Assembly (NCBI GenBank): GCA_017302635.1
Contig: JAFLCX010000001.1
Location: 496,001 to 560,000, forward strand
DNA: 64,000 nt
DNA from: Hyphomicrobiales bacterium
Lineage (GTDB): Bacteria; Pseudomonadota; Alphaproteobacteria; Rhizobiales; Beijerinckiaceae
Reading direction: 5' to 3'
In this document: positions 17,440-27,090 of the stretch, piece by piece
How the letters are laid out: every line of letters begins with the position of its first letter
How positions within the stretch are numbered: position 1 is the first letter of the stretch
The notes under the pieces: model-generated
Databases searched by the model: none
The model's input: only the letters and a program-made list of their open reading frames with translations
Told to the model about the DNA's origin: nothing
Translations under genes and position numbers: made by a program

Positions 17440-18828
17440 ATGCGCTACATCTCGACCCGCGGCCTCGCGCCCACCCTTGATTTTTCCGAGTGTCTGCTCG
17501 CTGGCCTTGCCCGTGACGGCGGGCTTTACGTGCCTGAGACATGGCCACAAATCTCGCGTGGCGAGATCGCAGGCTATGCCGGCCAGCCCTTTCACGCCGT
17601 GGCGTTCGACATCATCCGCCGGTTTACGGGCGGCTCGATCCCCGATCCGGTGCTGAAGGAAGCGTGCGAGGCGGCCTATGCGAGCTTCGCGCACAAGGCG
17701 ACGACGCCGTTGCAGCAGATCGCACCGAACCGTTTCATCCTCGAGCTGTTCCACGGTCCGACGCTCGCCTTCAAGGATGTCGCGATGCAGCTTCTGGCGC
17801 GCCTCATGGATTACGCGCTCCAGCAGAAAGGCACGCGCGCCACCATTGTGGGCGCGACCTCCGGCGATACGGGAGGTGCGGCGATCGAGGCGTTCCGCGC
17901 CTCGAAGCGCGCGGATGTCTTCATCCTGTTCCCGAACGGGCGCGTCTCGGATGTCCAGCGCCGGATGATGACGACGCCGACAGAGAAGCATATCCATGCG
18001 CTCTCGATCGACGGGCATTTCGACGATTGTCAGGCTCTGGTGAAGGCGCTTTTCAACGATCACACCTTCCGCGACGAAACGGGGCTCTCGGGTGTCAATT
18101 CGATCAACTGGGTTCGGATTGTCGCTCAGGTCACCTATTATTTCGTCGCGGCCGTGGCGCTCGGTGCGCCGCATCGCAAGGTAGCGTTCTCGGTGCCGAC
18201 CGGGAATTTCGGCGATATTTTCGCGGGTCATGTCGCACGTCGCATGGGACTGCCGATCGAGACCCTGATCGTCGCGACGAATTCCAACGATATTCTCGCG
18301 CGCACGCTTGAGTCAGGGCAATACGAGATGCGCGGCGTGGAGGCGACCACGTCTCCCTCGATGGATATCCAGATTTCCTCGAATTTCGAGCGCCTGCTGT
18401 TCGAGGCCTCCGGCAATGATGCAGGGGCCGTGCGCGCCATGATGGAAAGTCTGAAGCAATCGGGCCAGTTCACGCTGCCCGAGAAGGTTCTGGCGGCGAT
18501 CCGGGCCGAGTTTCTCGCGTATCGGGGCGGCGAGGACGAAGTCGCCGACATCATCCGCCGGACGCGTCGCGAAAGCGCCTATCTGCTGGAACCACATACT
18601 GCGACCGGCGTGATCGCGGCCGAGAAGGCGGGCCTTGCGCCCCATGTTCCGCTCGTGATCCTCGCCACGGCCGCGCCGGCGAAATTCCCGGATGCGATCA
18701 AGGCTATCACCGGCATCCATCCCGGATTGCCGGATAGGCTCCAGCATCTGATGAGCGATAGCGAGCGAATGGTGCATCTGCCCAATGCGCTGCAGGCCCT
18801 TCAGGCGCATATCCGCGCCCACCGCTGA
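17440..18828 (+). CDS. thrC: Threonine synthase
   Basis: PLP enzyme that converts O-phosphohomoserine to threonine. The 462-residue protein starts MRYISTRGLAP, the usual start of the long proteobacterial form, and has the PLP lysine in GPTLAFKDVAMQLL, the phosphate loop GATSGDTGGAAIEAF, and ISSNFERLLFE. The homoserine kinase that makes its substrate (thrB) is also in this window at 25103-26068, but in a separate operon. It begins 18 bases after the SURF1 gene and is probably co-transcribed with it. Confidence 0.96.
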   Translation: MRYISTRGLAPTLDFSECLLAGLARDGGLYVPETWPQISRGEIAGYAGQPFHAVAFDIIRRFTGGSIPDPVLKEACEAAYASFAHKATTPLQQIAPNRFILELFHGPTLAFKDVAMQLLARLMDYALQQKGTRATIVGATSGDTGGAAIEAFRASKRADVFILFPNGRVSDVQRRMMTTPTEKHIHALSIDGHFDDCQALVKALFNDHTFRDETGLSGVNSINWVRIVAQVTYYFVAAVALGAPHRKVAFSVPTGNFGDIFAGHVARRMGLPIETLIVATNSNDILARTLESGQYEMRGVEATTSPSMDIQISSNFERLLFEASGNDAGAVRAMMESLKQSGQFTLPEKVLAAIRAEFLAYRGGEDEVADIIRRTRRESAYLLEPHTATGVIAAEKAGLAPHVPLVILATAAPAKFPDAIKAITGIHPGLPDRLQHLMSDSERMVHLPNALQALQAHIRAHR

Positions 18829-18834
18829 TTGCCG

Positions 18835-19449
18835 ATGCGCTGGCTAACCGACAGCCTCCCCTTCCTCGGCGGCAGCGACGGACCGGAGCTGACGGGAAGC
18901 GGCCTTCTGCTGCGCCCACCGATGATGGCGGACTTTCCGGCCTGGGTCAGCCTGCGCGAAGCCTCGCGCGATTTCCTGATCCCATGGGAGCCAATCTGGC
19001 CAGCGGACGATCTGACGCGAAGTGCCTTCCGGCGCAAGCTTGCGCAGGTGCAGCTTGAAGCACGCGATGAGAGCGGTTTTTCCTTCCTGATCTTTGCTGC
19101 GGATCAGGGCGACCTGCTCGGCGGCATCACCCTTTCGAACATCCGTCGCCGCGCGGCACAGACGGCGACACTCGGCTATTGGATGGGCGAGCGGCATGCG
19201 GGCAAGGGCCACATGACCAAAGCCGTCCGGTTGCTCGCGCATTTTTCATTTCTCGAAATGAAGCTTGACCGCGTTGAGGCCGCCTGCCTGCCCGAAAATC
19301 ACGCCTCCGTGCGTGTTCTTGAAAAGGCCGGATTTCGCCGCGAAGGCTACGCGCGCGGCTATCTCGCGATTGCAGGACGACGTCGCGATCATCTTCTCTA
19401 CGGTCTGCTGAAAGCAGACTTTTTCCCGCCCGATTCGCATCAATCGTAA
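18835..19449 (+). CDS. GNAT family N-acetyltransferase (RimJ/RimL type)
   Basis: A 204-residue acetyltransferase. The acetyl-CoA loop is in YWMGERHAGKGHMTKAV (G-x-G-x-M form), preceded by LLGGITLSNIRR and followed by RVEAACLPENHASVRVLEKAGF, the classic C-terminal block of ribosomal-protein acetyltransferases of the RimJ/RimL type. Substrate may be an N-terminal alanine or serine of a ribosomal protein or another amine. It follows thrC after six bases (TTG at 18829 and ATG at 18835 both in frame; ATG chosen), so it probably shares its transcript. Confidence 0.85.
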   Translation: MRWLTDSLPFLGGSDGPELTGSGLLLRPPMMADFPAWVSLREASRDFLIPWEPIWPADDLTRSAFRRKLAQVQLEARDESGFSFLIFAADQGDLLGGITLSNIRRRAAQTATLGYWMGERHAGKGHMTKAVRLLAHFSFLEMKLDRVEAACLPENHASVRVLEKAGFRREGYARGYLAIAGRRRDHLLYGLLKADFFPPDSHQS

Positions 19450-19504
19450 CCAAGACATCGGTGCAGTGCTTGCTGCGCTCAAGACCGGACGCTACCACTC
19501 GACC

Positions 19505-22435
19505 ATGACGCGTTGCCTGCCTCATCCTTCGCCCCGAACCCGCGCGACGGCCTTTAGCCGTGTGTTGTGGTGCGCGATGGGTGTGCTGGCGCTGGCCGCC
19601 CTGCTGTTGCCGCGCGCAGCCTCGGCGCTGGACGCAATCCGGATCACGCCACAGACCGAGGCGATCGATCTTCTCCCCGCCATCCAGACCTACCAATCGC
19701 GCGAGGACCGGCTCGAAATCCAGACCGCGCGCGATGCGAACGGCATCGTACGCCGCATCGAGGTGCAGGCCCGCGAAGCCGGTGCACGCCCGCGCTGGAT
19801 TGCCTTCGCCCTGCAGAATGACACGAACGAAACCATCGACAGACTGCTCGTGGCCCCCCGCTTCAAGCTCGCCGGTTCAGGCGTGTTCTGGCCTGATCTT
19901 GCCTCGGTGCGCATCGAGGCGATCACGGCCAGCCACGGCTTCCGGCCCGAGCGCGAGGAAGGCCCCGAAGCCGACATGTTCACGATTTCGCTCGAACCGG
20001 GTGCGATCGTGACCTTCGTTGCGGAACTGCGCGGCACGCGCCTGCCGGAACTCACCTTGTGGGAACCGGAGGTCTACAAGGACAAGCTCAACGCGCTCAC
20101 GCTTTATCGCGGCATCGTCACGGGTATCGCAGCCCTGCTGGCGACGTTTCTGACGATCGTGCTCGCCTTGCGCGCGGCTCTGATTTTCCCGGCATCGGCT
20201 GCACTGGCCTGGGCTGTGCTGGTCTATCTCGGCATCGATTTCGGCTTCATCGGCCGATTTTTCGCGTTGAGGCCCGAGGTCGAGAACATCTACCGTGCCG
20301 GCTCCGAAGCAGTGTTGGGCGGCACCTTGCTGGTGTTCCTGTTCGCCTATCTCAACCTCAACCGGTGGCATTCGCGTTACGGGCACATCACGCTCGTCTG
20401 GCTCGGCCTGCTCGGGTTGCTGATCGCGATGTCGAGTATCGATCCGGGCGTGGCCTCGGGGATCGCGCGCATCTCGATGGCAGCGATCGCGGGCATCGGC
20501 TTTGTCCTGATCGTGTATCTGGCCTTCCACCGCTATGACCGCGCGATCATGTTGGTGCCAACCTGGTTCCTGCTGCTCGTGTGGGTAGGCGGCGCGGCGC
20601 TCGTGGTGTCCGGGCAGGTCCAGAACGATGTCGCAGCCCCTGCCTTGCTCGGCGGATTGGTGCTGATTGTGCTGATGATCGCCTTCACGGTGATGCAGAA
20701 CGTGTTCTCATCCAGTTCGGTAGCAAGCGGCGCCGTGCCCGATGCCGAGCGCAAGGCGCTGGCTTTTGTTGGCGGCGGTGATCTGCTGTTCGACTGGGAT
20801 GTGAGCGACGATCACCTGCATGTCAGCCCCGAACTCGAGATGCATCTCGGCCTGGAGCGCGGCGCGCTGGATGGCCGGGCCTCAGCCATGATCGAGATCA
20901 TCCATCCCGCCGATCGCGATCGCTATCGCGCGGCGCTCGACGCGATGATCGAGCAAAGGCGCGGCCGGATCGGACAGGATTTCCGGCTGATGGCGCGCGA
21001 TGGCTCGACGGTGTGGTATCGCCTCAAAGCCCGGCCCGTGGTGAACCGCGACGGCGAGGTCGTGCGGATCGTGGGCAGCTTTGCAGATGTCACGGCCGTG
21101 CATGTCACACAGGATCGCCTGCTGCATGATGCGATCCATGATCACCTGACCAGCCTGCCGAACCGCCGCCTCTTGCTGGATCGGCTGGAAACGACGCTGA
21201 TCAACGCCCGCCACGGTGGACCAGGCGCTCGCAAACCGGCGCTGATTCTGCTCGACATCGACCGCTTCAAGCAGGTGAACGAATCGGTTGGCGTGAGTGC
21301 GGGCGATATCATCCTACTCACCATTGCCCGTCGCCTCGGGCGCGTTGCGCGCGCGGGCGACACGCTGGCGCGCATCTCGGGCGACAGTTTCGCGCTTGTC
21401 GTCGTCTCGGAACAGGAGCCGCAGCGGATCATGGCTCTGGCAGACCTTGTACGACGCGCGGTTTCAACCCCCATCACGCATGGCGAACGGCAGATCTATC
21501 TCACCGGCTCTGTGGGCGTGGCGCTTCTCGATGAAACCTCGCTCAACGACAAGGAAGCCTTCATCCGCAACGCCGAACTGGCGTCGATCCACGCCAAACG
21601 CACCGGGCGCGACCGCGTGGAAATCTATCGCGCCTCGATGCGCAACACGCCGCATGACCGGTTCAACCTTTCGAACGATTTGCGTCGCGCGATCGAGCGC
21701 AACGAACTGGAGGTGCAGTTCCAGCCGATCGTTCGTCTTGAAGATCGTTCGATTGCCGGCTTCGAGGCGCTGGTGCGCTGGAATCATCCGCGCCTCGGTC
21801 GCCTGCCACCGGGCGAATTCATTTCGATCGCGGAAGAATCCGGGCTGATTGTCGATCTGGGGCTCTTCGTTCTGGAAACAACGGCGCGCGAGCTGTCGTC
21901 CTGGCAGCAGGCGCTGGTGGTCGACCCGCCGATTTTCGCGAGCGTGAATGTGTCGAGCCGTCAGTTGATCCGGCAGGATATCTTGCAGGATTTGAAGAAC
22001 GTGCTGATGCGCTATCCCTGCCAGCGCGGCTCACTGAAGCTCGAGATTACCGAAACTCTGGTGATGGAAAACCCGGAATATGCCGCGCAAATTCTCGAAA
22101 AGGCGCGCGAGTTGGGGGCCGGTCTCGCACTTGATGATTTCGGCACCGGCTTTTCCTCGCTCTCCTATCTGCAGCGGTTCCCGTTCGATACGCTGAAGAT
22201 CGACCAGAGTTTCGTGCGGCATGATGATACTGGCAAGCGCCCGCTGATCCTGCGCTCGATCGTCGGCCTGGCGCATGATCTCGGCATGGACATCGTGGCG
22301 GAAGGTGCCGAATCGGAGGCCGACACGGTGGAACTGTTCCAACTCGGCTGCCAGTTCGCTCAAGGGTATGTGTTCGGCCCCGCGATCAGCATCGATCAGG
22401 CGCGCAAACTGATCGGCATTTCGGGCGGAGCATAA
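19505..22435 (+). CDS. Membrane-bound PAS-GGDEF-EAL protein, probable cyclic-di-GMP phosphodiesterase
   Basis: A 976-residue signalling protein. Order: signal-like helix (residues about 18-40), periplasmic beta-rich domain to about 190, about seven membrane helices (about 195-400) in the style of 7TMR-DISM receptors, a PAS domain (about 425-545), a GGDEF domain (about 560-720) and an EAL domain (about 735-970). The GGDEF signature is degraded to SGDSF (625-629), so cyclase activity is doubtful. The EAL domain keeps the active-site residues: Glu754 in EALVRW, Asn in NVSS, Glu in ITETLV, Asp-Asp in LDDFGTG, Lys in LKIDQSF, Glu in AEGAES and Gln in QGYVFG. It most likely breaks down c-di-GMP in response to an envelope signal. 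Convergent with yqgE. Confidence 0.88.
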   Translation: MTRCLPHPSPRTRATAFSRVLWCAMGVLALAALLLPRAASALDAIRITPQTEAIDLLPAIQTYQSREDRLEIQTARDANGIVRRIEVQAREAGARPRWIAFALQNDTNETIDRLLVAPRFKLAGSGVFWPDLASVRIEAITASHGFRPEREEGPEADMFTISLEPGAIVTFVAELRGTRLPELTLWEPEVYKDKLNALTLYRGIVTGIAALLATFLTIVLALRAALIFPASAALAWAVLVYLGIDFGFIGRFFALRPEVENIYRAGSEAVLGGTLLVFLFAYLNLNRWHSRYGHITLVWLGLLGLLIAMSSIDPGVASGIARISMAAIAGIGFVLIVYLAFHRYDRAIMLVPTWFLLLVWVGGAALVVSGQVQNDVAAPALLGGLVLIVLMIAFTVMQNVFSSSSVASGAVPDAERKALAFVGGGDLLFDWDVSDDHLHVSPELEMHLGLERGALDGRASAMIEIIHPADRDRYRAALDAMIEQRRGRIGQDFRLMARDGSTVWYRLKARPVVNRDGEVVRIVGSFADVTAVHVTQDRLLHDAIHDHLTSLPNRRLLLDRLETTLINARHGGPGARKPALILLDIDRFKQVNESVGVSAGDIILLTIARRLGRVARAGDTLARISGDSFALVVVSEQEPQRIMALADLVRRAVSTPITHGERQIYLTGSVGVALLDETSLNDKEAFIRNAELASIHAKRTGRDRVEIYRASMRNTPHDRFNLSNDLRRAIERNELEVQFQPIVRLEDRSIAGFEALVRWNHPRLGRLPPGEFISIAEESGLIVDLGLFVLETTARELSSWQQALVVDPPIFASVNVSSRQLIRQDILQDLKNVLMRYPCQRGSLKLEITETLVMENPEYAAQILEKARELGAGLALDDFGTGFSSLSYLQRFPFDTLKIDQSFVRHDDTGKRPLILRSIVGLAHDLGMDIVAEGAESEADTVELFQLGCQFAQGYVFGPAISIDQARKLIGISGGA

Positions 22436-22439
22436 GCAC

Positions 22440-23051
22440 TCAGCCGTGCCCGGCCTCGCTGGAAAGGAAAGCGGGGTCGATACCGATCAACCGGAGCGCC
22501 GCATCATACTTGCGCTCCTGATCCAGCCCGAAGACGAGATCATGCGTGGCCGGAGCGTGGAGCCAGGTATTGGCGTGCAACTCGCTTTCGAGTTGCCCCG
22601 CGGCCCAGCTTGAGTAGCCTAGCGCGAGAATGGCCTGATCTGGCCCCTCCCCCCGCGCGATCGCCTTGAGAATATCAACCGTGATCGTCAGCCCGATCTG
22701 ATCCGAAACCGGGAGAGTCGAATTCTCGATCGCGTAATCGGCCGAGTGCAGCACGAAGCCGCGCGTGGGTTCCACCGGCCCGCCGGAGAGCACGGAGGTC
22801 TTGATCGCCCGCTCGGGCAGGCGGATCGACTGATCGCGCGAGATGAGATCTAGCTGCACGAGCAATTCAGGAAAATTCATGTTCTGCGCCCGGCGGTTGA
22901 CGACGAGCCCCATGGCACCCTCGTCGGAATGCGCGCAGATGTAGATCACCGACCGGCTGAACCGCTCATCCGGCATGCTCGGCATTGCGATGAGCAATTG
23001 CCCGTCGAGAAAGCCCTTTTTTCCAGATTGCCGAAGCTTGTCGAGTTTCAT
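22440..23051 (-). CDS. yqgE: UPF0301/YqgE family protein
   Basis: A 203-residue protein with the YqgE hallmarks: [19 protein letters not shown] near the N-terminus (here starting KLRQSGKKG), [17 protein letters not shown], and [14 protein letters not shown]. Function is unknown; the family has a known fold and is wide-spread. The ATG at 23051 fits the usual length; longer in-frame starts up to 23345 add Arg/Ser-rich sequence that overlaps the divergent gene. It ends five bases from the convergent c-di-GMP gene. Confidence 0.9.
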   Translation of the reverse strand: MKLDKLRQSGKKGFLDGQLLIAMPSMPDERFSRSVIYICAHSDEGAMGLVVNRRAQNMNFPELLVQLDLISRDQSIRLPERAIKTSVLSGGPVEPTRGFVLHSADYAIENSTLPVSDQIGLTITVDILKAIARGEGPDQAILALGYSSWAAGQLESELHANTWLHAPATHDLVFGLDQERKYDAALRLIGIDPAFLSSEAGHG

Positions 23052-23181
23052 GGCTACCAGCTTCGCAAGTGTTGCGAATATTGCCAAGAGGCTAAGTGGT
23101 CGCGAGATCGGGCGGATCGTGAATTTCTCCATCACGCGAATGTTGGTGGTTTTTGAACGTCTCAACCGCAATATCGGGGAC

Positions 23182-24015
23182 ATGCCCGCTTTTCTCGCGC
23201 TCGTCCTCCTGCTCGTCAGCCTCGCTCCCTCCCTCGCGGCGGGCGCGCGCGCATCCGCATGGGCCGAATTCCGCGAGGTTCGGGTGCGCCTGCTGATGCT
23301 TGAAGCAGCCCCCGGCGATACGATCATCCGCGGCGGCATCGGCATCCGTCTCCAGCCGGATTACAAGACCTACTGGCGTAGCCCCGGCGATTCCGGCGTG
23401 CCGCCTGTGGCCGATCTTTCTGGCTCCGAGGGGATCGCCGGCTTCGAGCTTTTATTCCCGTTCCCCTCTCGCTTCGATGACGGTGCAGGCGGGCATTCCT
23501 GGGGCTATAAGCGCGACATCATCCTGCCCTTCACCGCCCGACGCGAGGGCAACGGACCGATCCGGCTCAAGATGAAGCTCGATTTTGCCGTGTGCGGCAC
23601 GATGTGTATTCCGCTGACAGCCGATTTGAAGCTCGACCCTGGGCAACTGCAATCCGACGACATCGTCGCATCGTTGCAGCGGGCACATGAAAGACTGCCA
23701 AGGGTGATCCCATCGGCTGACATGATGAAAAAGATCGTCACGCGCCGTGTGCCGGGAGCCGAGAAACCCAGTTTCGAAATCGAAATCCGCCATGACGGCG
23801 AAGACCCCGATTTCGCCGTTTTTGCCGAGGCCAAAGGCTATTTTCATGTCGGTGATGCGGTTCAGAAATCGCCCGGGATCTATCGTGTAAAGCTGATGGG
23901 CCGTCCTGCACCGGGCACAGGGGGGAAATTCGGGCCCGTGCGGCTGACATTCGGTACAAAGAATAGCGCCTATGAAGGCGTGATCGACCTCGACGGATTG
24001 CCTGCCGCGCCATAA
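23182..24015 (+). CDS. Periplasmic DsbD N-terminal-domain-like protein
   Basis: A 277-residue exported protein: signal peptide ([20 protein letters not shown]), then an immunoglobulin-like beta domain with the family marks [20 protein letters not shown] and the cysteine pair in [11 protein letters not shown] (Cys138 and Cys142). This is the periplasmic thiol-exchange domain found at the N-terminus of DsbD/ScsB, but here as a stand-alone protein without the membrane and thioredoxin parts. It could pass electrons from a separate CcdA/ScsB-like transporter to periplasmic substrates. A peroxiredoxin gene follows 50 bases later after a palindrome. Start at 23182 gives a clean signal peptide. Confidence 0.8.
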   Translation: MPAFLALVLLLVSLAPSLAAGARASAWAEFREVRVRLLMLEAAPGDTIIRGGIGIRLQPDYKTYWRSPGDSGVPPVADLSGSEGIAGFELLFPFPSRFDDGAGGHSWGYKRDIILPFTARREGNGPIRLKMKLDFAVCGTMCIPLTADLKLDPGQLQSDDIVASLQRAHERLPRVIPSADMMKKIVTRRVPGAEKPSFEIEIRHDGEDPDFAVFAEAKGYFHVGDAVQKSPGIYRVKLMGRPAPGTGGKFGPVRLTFGTKNSAYEGVIDLDGLPAAP

Positions 24016-24028
24016 ATAGGCGCGTGTC

Positions 24029-24044
24029 GGCCGGAATTCCGGCC
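24029..24044 (+). terminator. Perfect 16-base palindrome between DsbD-N gene and peroxiredoxin gene
   Basis: GGCCGG AATT CCGGCC forms a six-pair stem 14 bases after the upstream stop. No T-run follows, so it is a weak terminator or mRNA-stabilising hairpin. Confidence 0.35.
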
Positions 24045-24065
24045 TAGTTCAATCAGAGGTGCACC

Positions 24066-24551
24066 ATGCCGATTGCTGCCGGAGATCGTCTGCCCGACGT
24101 GACCTTCCGTATCCTGTCCGAAACTGGTCCGAAGCCGCTTTCGACGGCTGATGTTTTTGCGGGCAAGACCATGGTGCTGTTTGGCGTTCCCGGCGCCTTC
24201 ACCCCCACCTGCCACAAGACCCACCTTCCGGGCTTCCTCAAGGAAGCCGAGGCCTTCAAGGCCAAGGGTGTGGCTGGCATTGCGGTGGTGGCCGTGAACG
24301 ACCCCTTCGTGATGGCGACCTGGGCCAAGGATACCGGCGGCGAAGGCGTGATCACCTTCCTCTCCGATGGCAATGCGGAATTCGCGAAGGCGACCGGGCT
24401 TGATGTCGATCTCTCGGTCGCGGGCCTCGGCATCCGCAATCGCCGGTTCTCGATGCTGGTGGAAGATGGCGTCGTCAAGAAGATCAATATCGAGGAAGCG
24501 CCCGGCAAAGCAGAGCTTTCATCGGCCGAGACGCTGATCTGCCAGCTCTGA
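24066..24551 (+). CDS. Peroxiredoxin (Prx5-type, glutaredoxin/thioredoxin dependent)
   Basis: A 161-residue peroxidase that reduces hydrogen peroxide and alkyl peroxides. The peroxidatic cysteine is C49 in the Prx5 motif PGAFTPTCHKTHLPG, followed by NDPFVMATWAK and the C-terminal block LGIRNRRFSMLVEDGVV. A second cysteine lies near the C-terminus (LICQL), so a resolving role is possible, though many Prx5 proteins use glutathione. No signal peptide, hence cytoplasmic. Confidence 0.93.
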   Translation: MPIAAGDRLPDVTFRILSETGPKPLSTADVFAGKTMVLFGVPGAFTPTCHKTHLPGFLKEAEAFKAKGVAGIAVVAVNDPFVMATWAKDTGGEGVITFLSDGNAEFAKATGLDVDLSVAGLGIRNRRFSMLVEDGVVKKINIEEAPGKAELSSAETLICQL

Positions 24552-24567
24552 GCCCGTCAATGACGCG

Positions 24568-24588
24568 GGTTTCCAGACTTCGGAAACC
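24568..24588. terminator. Hairpin between convergent peroxiredoxin and rnhA genes
   Basis: GGTTTCC (24568-24574) pairs with GGAAACC (24582-24588) around a seven-base loop. It lies between two converging genes and could serve both, but neither strand has a T-run directly after the stem. Confidence 0.4.
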
Positions 24589-24617
24589 TCCGGAGTGACT
24601 TTTGCTCGACGATCCAA

Positions 24618-25106
24618 TCAGGCCGCGGACGCACCGTTTGCGGCCTTTTCCTTATCCGCCTCGCGCATGGCCTTGATGGCGGCTCGGGCGAGGGCATCGG
24701 CCCGTTCGTTGTTGGGCTCGCCCGCATGGCCCTTGACCCAGCGCCATTCGACCTCGTGACGCGCGATCGCATCATCGAGCGCCTGCCAGAGATCGACATT
24801 CTTCACCGGCTTCTTGTCGGCCGTGCGCCAGCCGTTCTTCTTCCAGCCGAAAATCCAGCCGGTGATGCCGCCCTTCACATATTGGCTGTCGGTGTGCAGC
24901 ACCACATGGCACGGGCGCTTGAGCGTGTTCAGCGCCGAGATCGCCGCCATCAACTCCATGCGGTTGTTGGTGGTCTCGGGTTCGGCGCCCGAAAGCTCTT
25001 TCTCGGTCGCGCCATAAACCAGTACCGCACCCCAGCCGCCGGGACCGGGATTGCCCGAACATGCACCATCGGTCCAGATTTCAACGCTGGAAGATGCGGC
25101 TTTCAC
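24618..25106 (-). CDS. rnhA: Ribonuclease HI
   Basis: Cuts the RNA strand of RNA-DNA hybrids. The 162-residue protein has all four metal-binding acidic residues of the family: Asp13 in [15 protein letters not shown], Glu in [11 protein letters not shown], Asp in [10 protein letters not shown], and Asp in [11 protein letters not shown]. Length is normal for RNase HI. Its start overlaps the thrB stop by four bases (ATGA), so it is translated together with homoserine kinase, an arrangement common in alphaproteobacteria. Confidence 0.96.
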   Translation of the reverse strand: MKAASSSVEIWTDGACSGNPGPGGWGAVLVYGATEKELSGAEPETTNNRMELMAAISALNTLKRPCHVVLHTDSQYVKGGITGWIFGWKKNGWRTADKKPVKNVDLWQALDDAIARHEVEWRWVKGHAGEPNNERADALARAAIKAMREADKEKAANGASAA

Positions 25107-26068
25107 GCCACAAGCCCATAAGCTGACGCATCTTCGACATTCTGGTGGAAGCGCAGTTTCTTCCAGTACTCGAGCGGATCGAGCGGCCTAACGAGCGCGC
25201 CGGGTGGCACATTCAGCCAATCCACGAGCCGGGTGAGGAGGAAGCGCAGGGCCGCACCGCGACACAGGATCGGCAGAGCCGCGATCTCGGCCCCGTTAAG
25301 CGGGCGTTTGGCGCGATAAGCCTCGATCATCGCGCGGCCCTTGGTGAGATTGAACGAGAAATCCGCCTCAAAGCACCACGCATTCAGGCAGATCGCAAGG
25401 TCATAGGCGAGCGCATCGTTGCAGGCGAAATAGAAATCGATGACGCCCGAGAGAGTATCGCCGACGAACAGCGTGTTATTGGGAAAGAGATCGGCGTGGA
25501 TCACCCCTGCGGGCAGGTTGCGCGGCCAATGCCCTTCAAGGTCTGCGAGTTCGCGCGCAACCGCCTGCCCCAATCCCGGCGCGACGCGGTCAGCGTCGGT
25601 TCCGGCTTTCTCGACCAGCGGACGCCACCCCGCGACCGAGAGCGCGTTTTCGCGGCTCAGATGAAAGCCTTTCCCGGCCTCGTGCAGCCGCGCCAGCACA
25701 TCGCCAAGAGCCGCGCATTGCGTGGGCGTCGGCCTGCGATAGGAAACCCCCTCCAGGAAGGTCACGATCGCCGCCGGCCGTCCGCACAAGCTGCGCAACG
25801 CCTTGCCGTCATGTGCCTTGACCGGCAGCGGACAATTGATGCCGCGATCGGCAAGATGCCCCATCAATCCGAGGAAGAACGGCAGATCGTCGCCCCTCAC
25901 GCGCTTCTCGTAGAGGGTGAGGATGAACCGGCCGCGTTCGGTCTCGATCAGGAAGTTTGAGTTCTCCACACCCTCGGCAATGCCCTTGAACGAGAGCAGG
26001 CCGCCAAGATCATAGGCACCGAGAAAGACGGCGAGTTCCTCTGCGCTGACATCGGTATAGACAGCCAT
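25103..26068 (-). CDS. thrB: Homoserine kinase (ThrB type II, aminoglycoside-kinase-like fold)
   Basis: Phosphorylates homoserine on the way to threonine. The 321-residue protein is of the protein-kinase-like type used by alphaproteobacteria, not the GHMP type of enterobacteria. Seen motifs: start [21 protein letters not shown] (first half only needed), N-terminal glycine-rich [22 protein letters not shown], catalytic [14 protein letters not shown] and the metal-binding [16 protein letters not shown]. First gene of the thrB-rnhA operon; a promoter is seen 70 to 100 bases upstream. Confidence 0.94.
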   Translation of the reverse strand: MAVYTDVSAEELAVFLGAYDLGGLLSFKGIAEGVENSNFLIETERGRFILTLYEKRVRGDDLPFFLGLMGHLADRGINCPLPVKAHDGKALRSLCGRPAAIVTFLEGVSYRRPTPTQCAALGDVLARLHEAGKGFHLSRENALSVAGWRPLVEKAGTDADRVAPGLGQAVARELADLEGHWPRNLPAGVIHADLFPNNTLFVGDTLSGVIDFYFACNDALAYDLAICLNAWCFEADFSFNLTKGRAMIEAYRAKRPLNGAEIAALPILCRGAALRFLLTRLVDWLNVPPGALVRPLDPLEYWKKLRFHQNVEDASAYGLVA

Positions 26069-26138
26069 GACCGGAGCGCCCCTTGCCGGATTTCACCCTC
26101 CGAAAAACCGGATCGGGGTGACATGATTCCACAAAAAG

Positions 26139-26168
26139 GTGATACGCCTGAGCGAGCGGCAGCGTCAA
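26139..26168 (-). promoter_or_regulatory. Promoter of thrB-rnhA
   Basis: On the minus strand TTGACG (26163-26168) and TATCAC (26139-26144) are spaced by 18 bases; transcription would begin about 63 bases before the thrB start. Confidence 0.5.
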
Positions 26169-26175
26169 ATTCCTG

Positions 26176-27090
26176 ATGTTGCCCGGCTGGGGTTTCTGGA
26201 ACATGCTCTGGGCACTTTTTGCGGTGCTGGCCGCCGCCGGCCAGACCATGCGCAATGCGATGCAGCGCGATCTCGTCGCGCGCGTCGGCGTGGTGGCAGC
26301 GACGCATGTGCGCTTCCTGTTCGGCTTTCCCTTTGCGCTGCTGTTTCTGGCTCTGATGGCGTTGGGAACCGGCGAAGCCGTGCCGCCCGTGGCCATCGGA
26401 GCCCTGCCGGTGATCGCAATTGCGGCGGCGACGCAAGCTGTCGCCACCGGCCTGATGCTGCAGGCCATGAAGACAAAATCCTTCGTGGTGACAACGGCCT
26501 ACACCAAGACCGAACCGGTTCTTGTTGCCCTGTTCGGGCTGGTTTTTCTCGGCGAAAAATTGTCAGCACCCGCTTTCGGCGCAATCGGTATCGCGACCTT
26601 CGGCGTGCTGCTCACCGCCTGGCCGCGCAGCAAGGGCGAAGGCTGGTCGATGCCAGCGATCGCGCTCGGGCTCGCCTCCGCAGCGCTTTTCGCTATCTCA
26701 GCCGTTGCCTTCCGCGCGGCGATCCATGCCTTGCCCGAAGGCGGTTTCGGCATCCGTGCCTCGACAATCCTGGCCGTCGGGTTGGGGATGCAGGCAGCTT
26801 TCCTGACGCTCTATCTCCTCATCACTGACCGGCCTGCACTGTCGGCGATCCTTGCGAACTGGAGACCCTCGCTTCTCGCGGGGTTTCTCGGCGCGCTGGC
26901 GTCACAGTTCTGGTTCCTCGGCTTCGCGCTGATCTCGGCGGCGAAAGTGCGCACGGTGGGGCTGGTGGAGGTTCTGTTTGCCCGACTTGTCTCGGGGAAA
27001 ATGTTCAGCGAGACGCCATCGGGCCGCGAGGCGGTCGGACTTCTTCTGATTGTCCTCGGGGTCGCTATGCTGCTGAGCGTCAGTGCCTAG
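26176..27090 (+). CDS. EamA/DMT-family membrane transporter
   Basis: A 304-residue protein with about ten hydrophobic helices in two similar halves, the layout of the drug/metabolite transporter superfamily. Near the middle of the first half is [24 protein letters not shown], the usual end-of-EamA block, repeated more loosely in the second half ([19 protein letters not shown]). Substrate cannot be told. It stands between thrB and ispH and converges with ispH, their stop codons overlapping by four bases. In several relatives ispH and thrB are closer neighbours, so this gene may be an insertion, which is only an inference. Confidence 0.85.
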   Translation: MLPGWGFWNMLWALFAVLAAAGQTMRNAMQRDLVARVGVVAATHVRFLFGFPFALLFLALMALGTGEAVPPVAIGALPVIAIAAATQAVATGLMLQAMKTKSFVVTTAYTKTEPVLVALFGLVFLGEKLSAPAFGAIGIATFGVLLTAWPRSKGEGWSMPAIALGLASAALFAISAVAFRAAIHALPEGGFGIRASTILAVGLGMQAAFLTLYLLITDRPALSAILANWRPSLLAGFLGALASQFWFLGFALISAAKVRTVGLVEVLFARLVSGKMFSETPSGREAVGLLLIVLGVAMLLSVSA

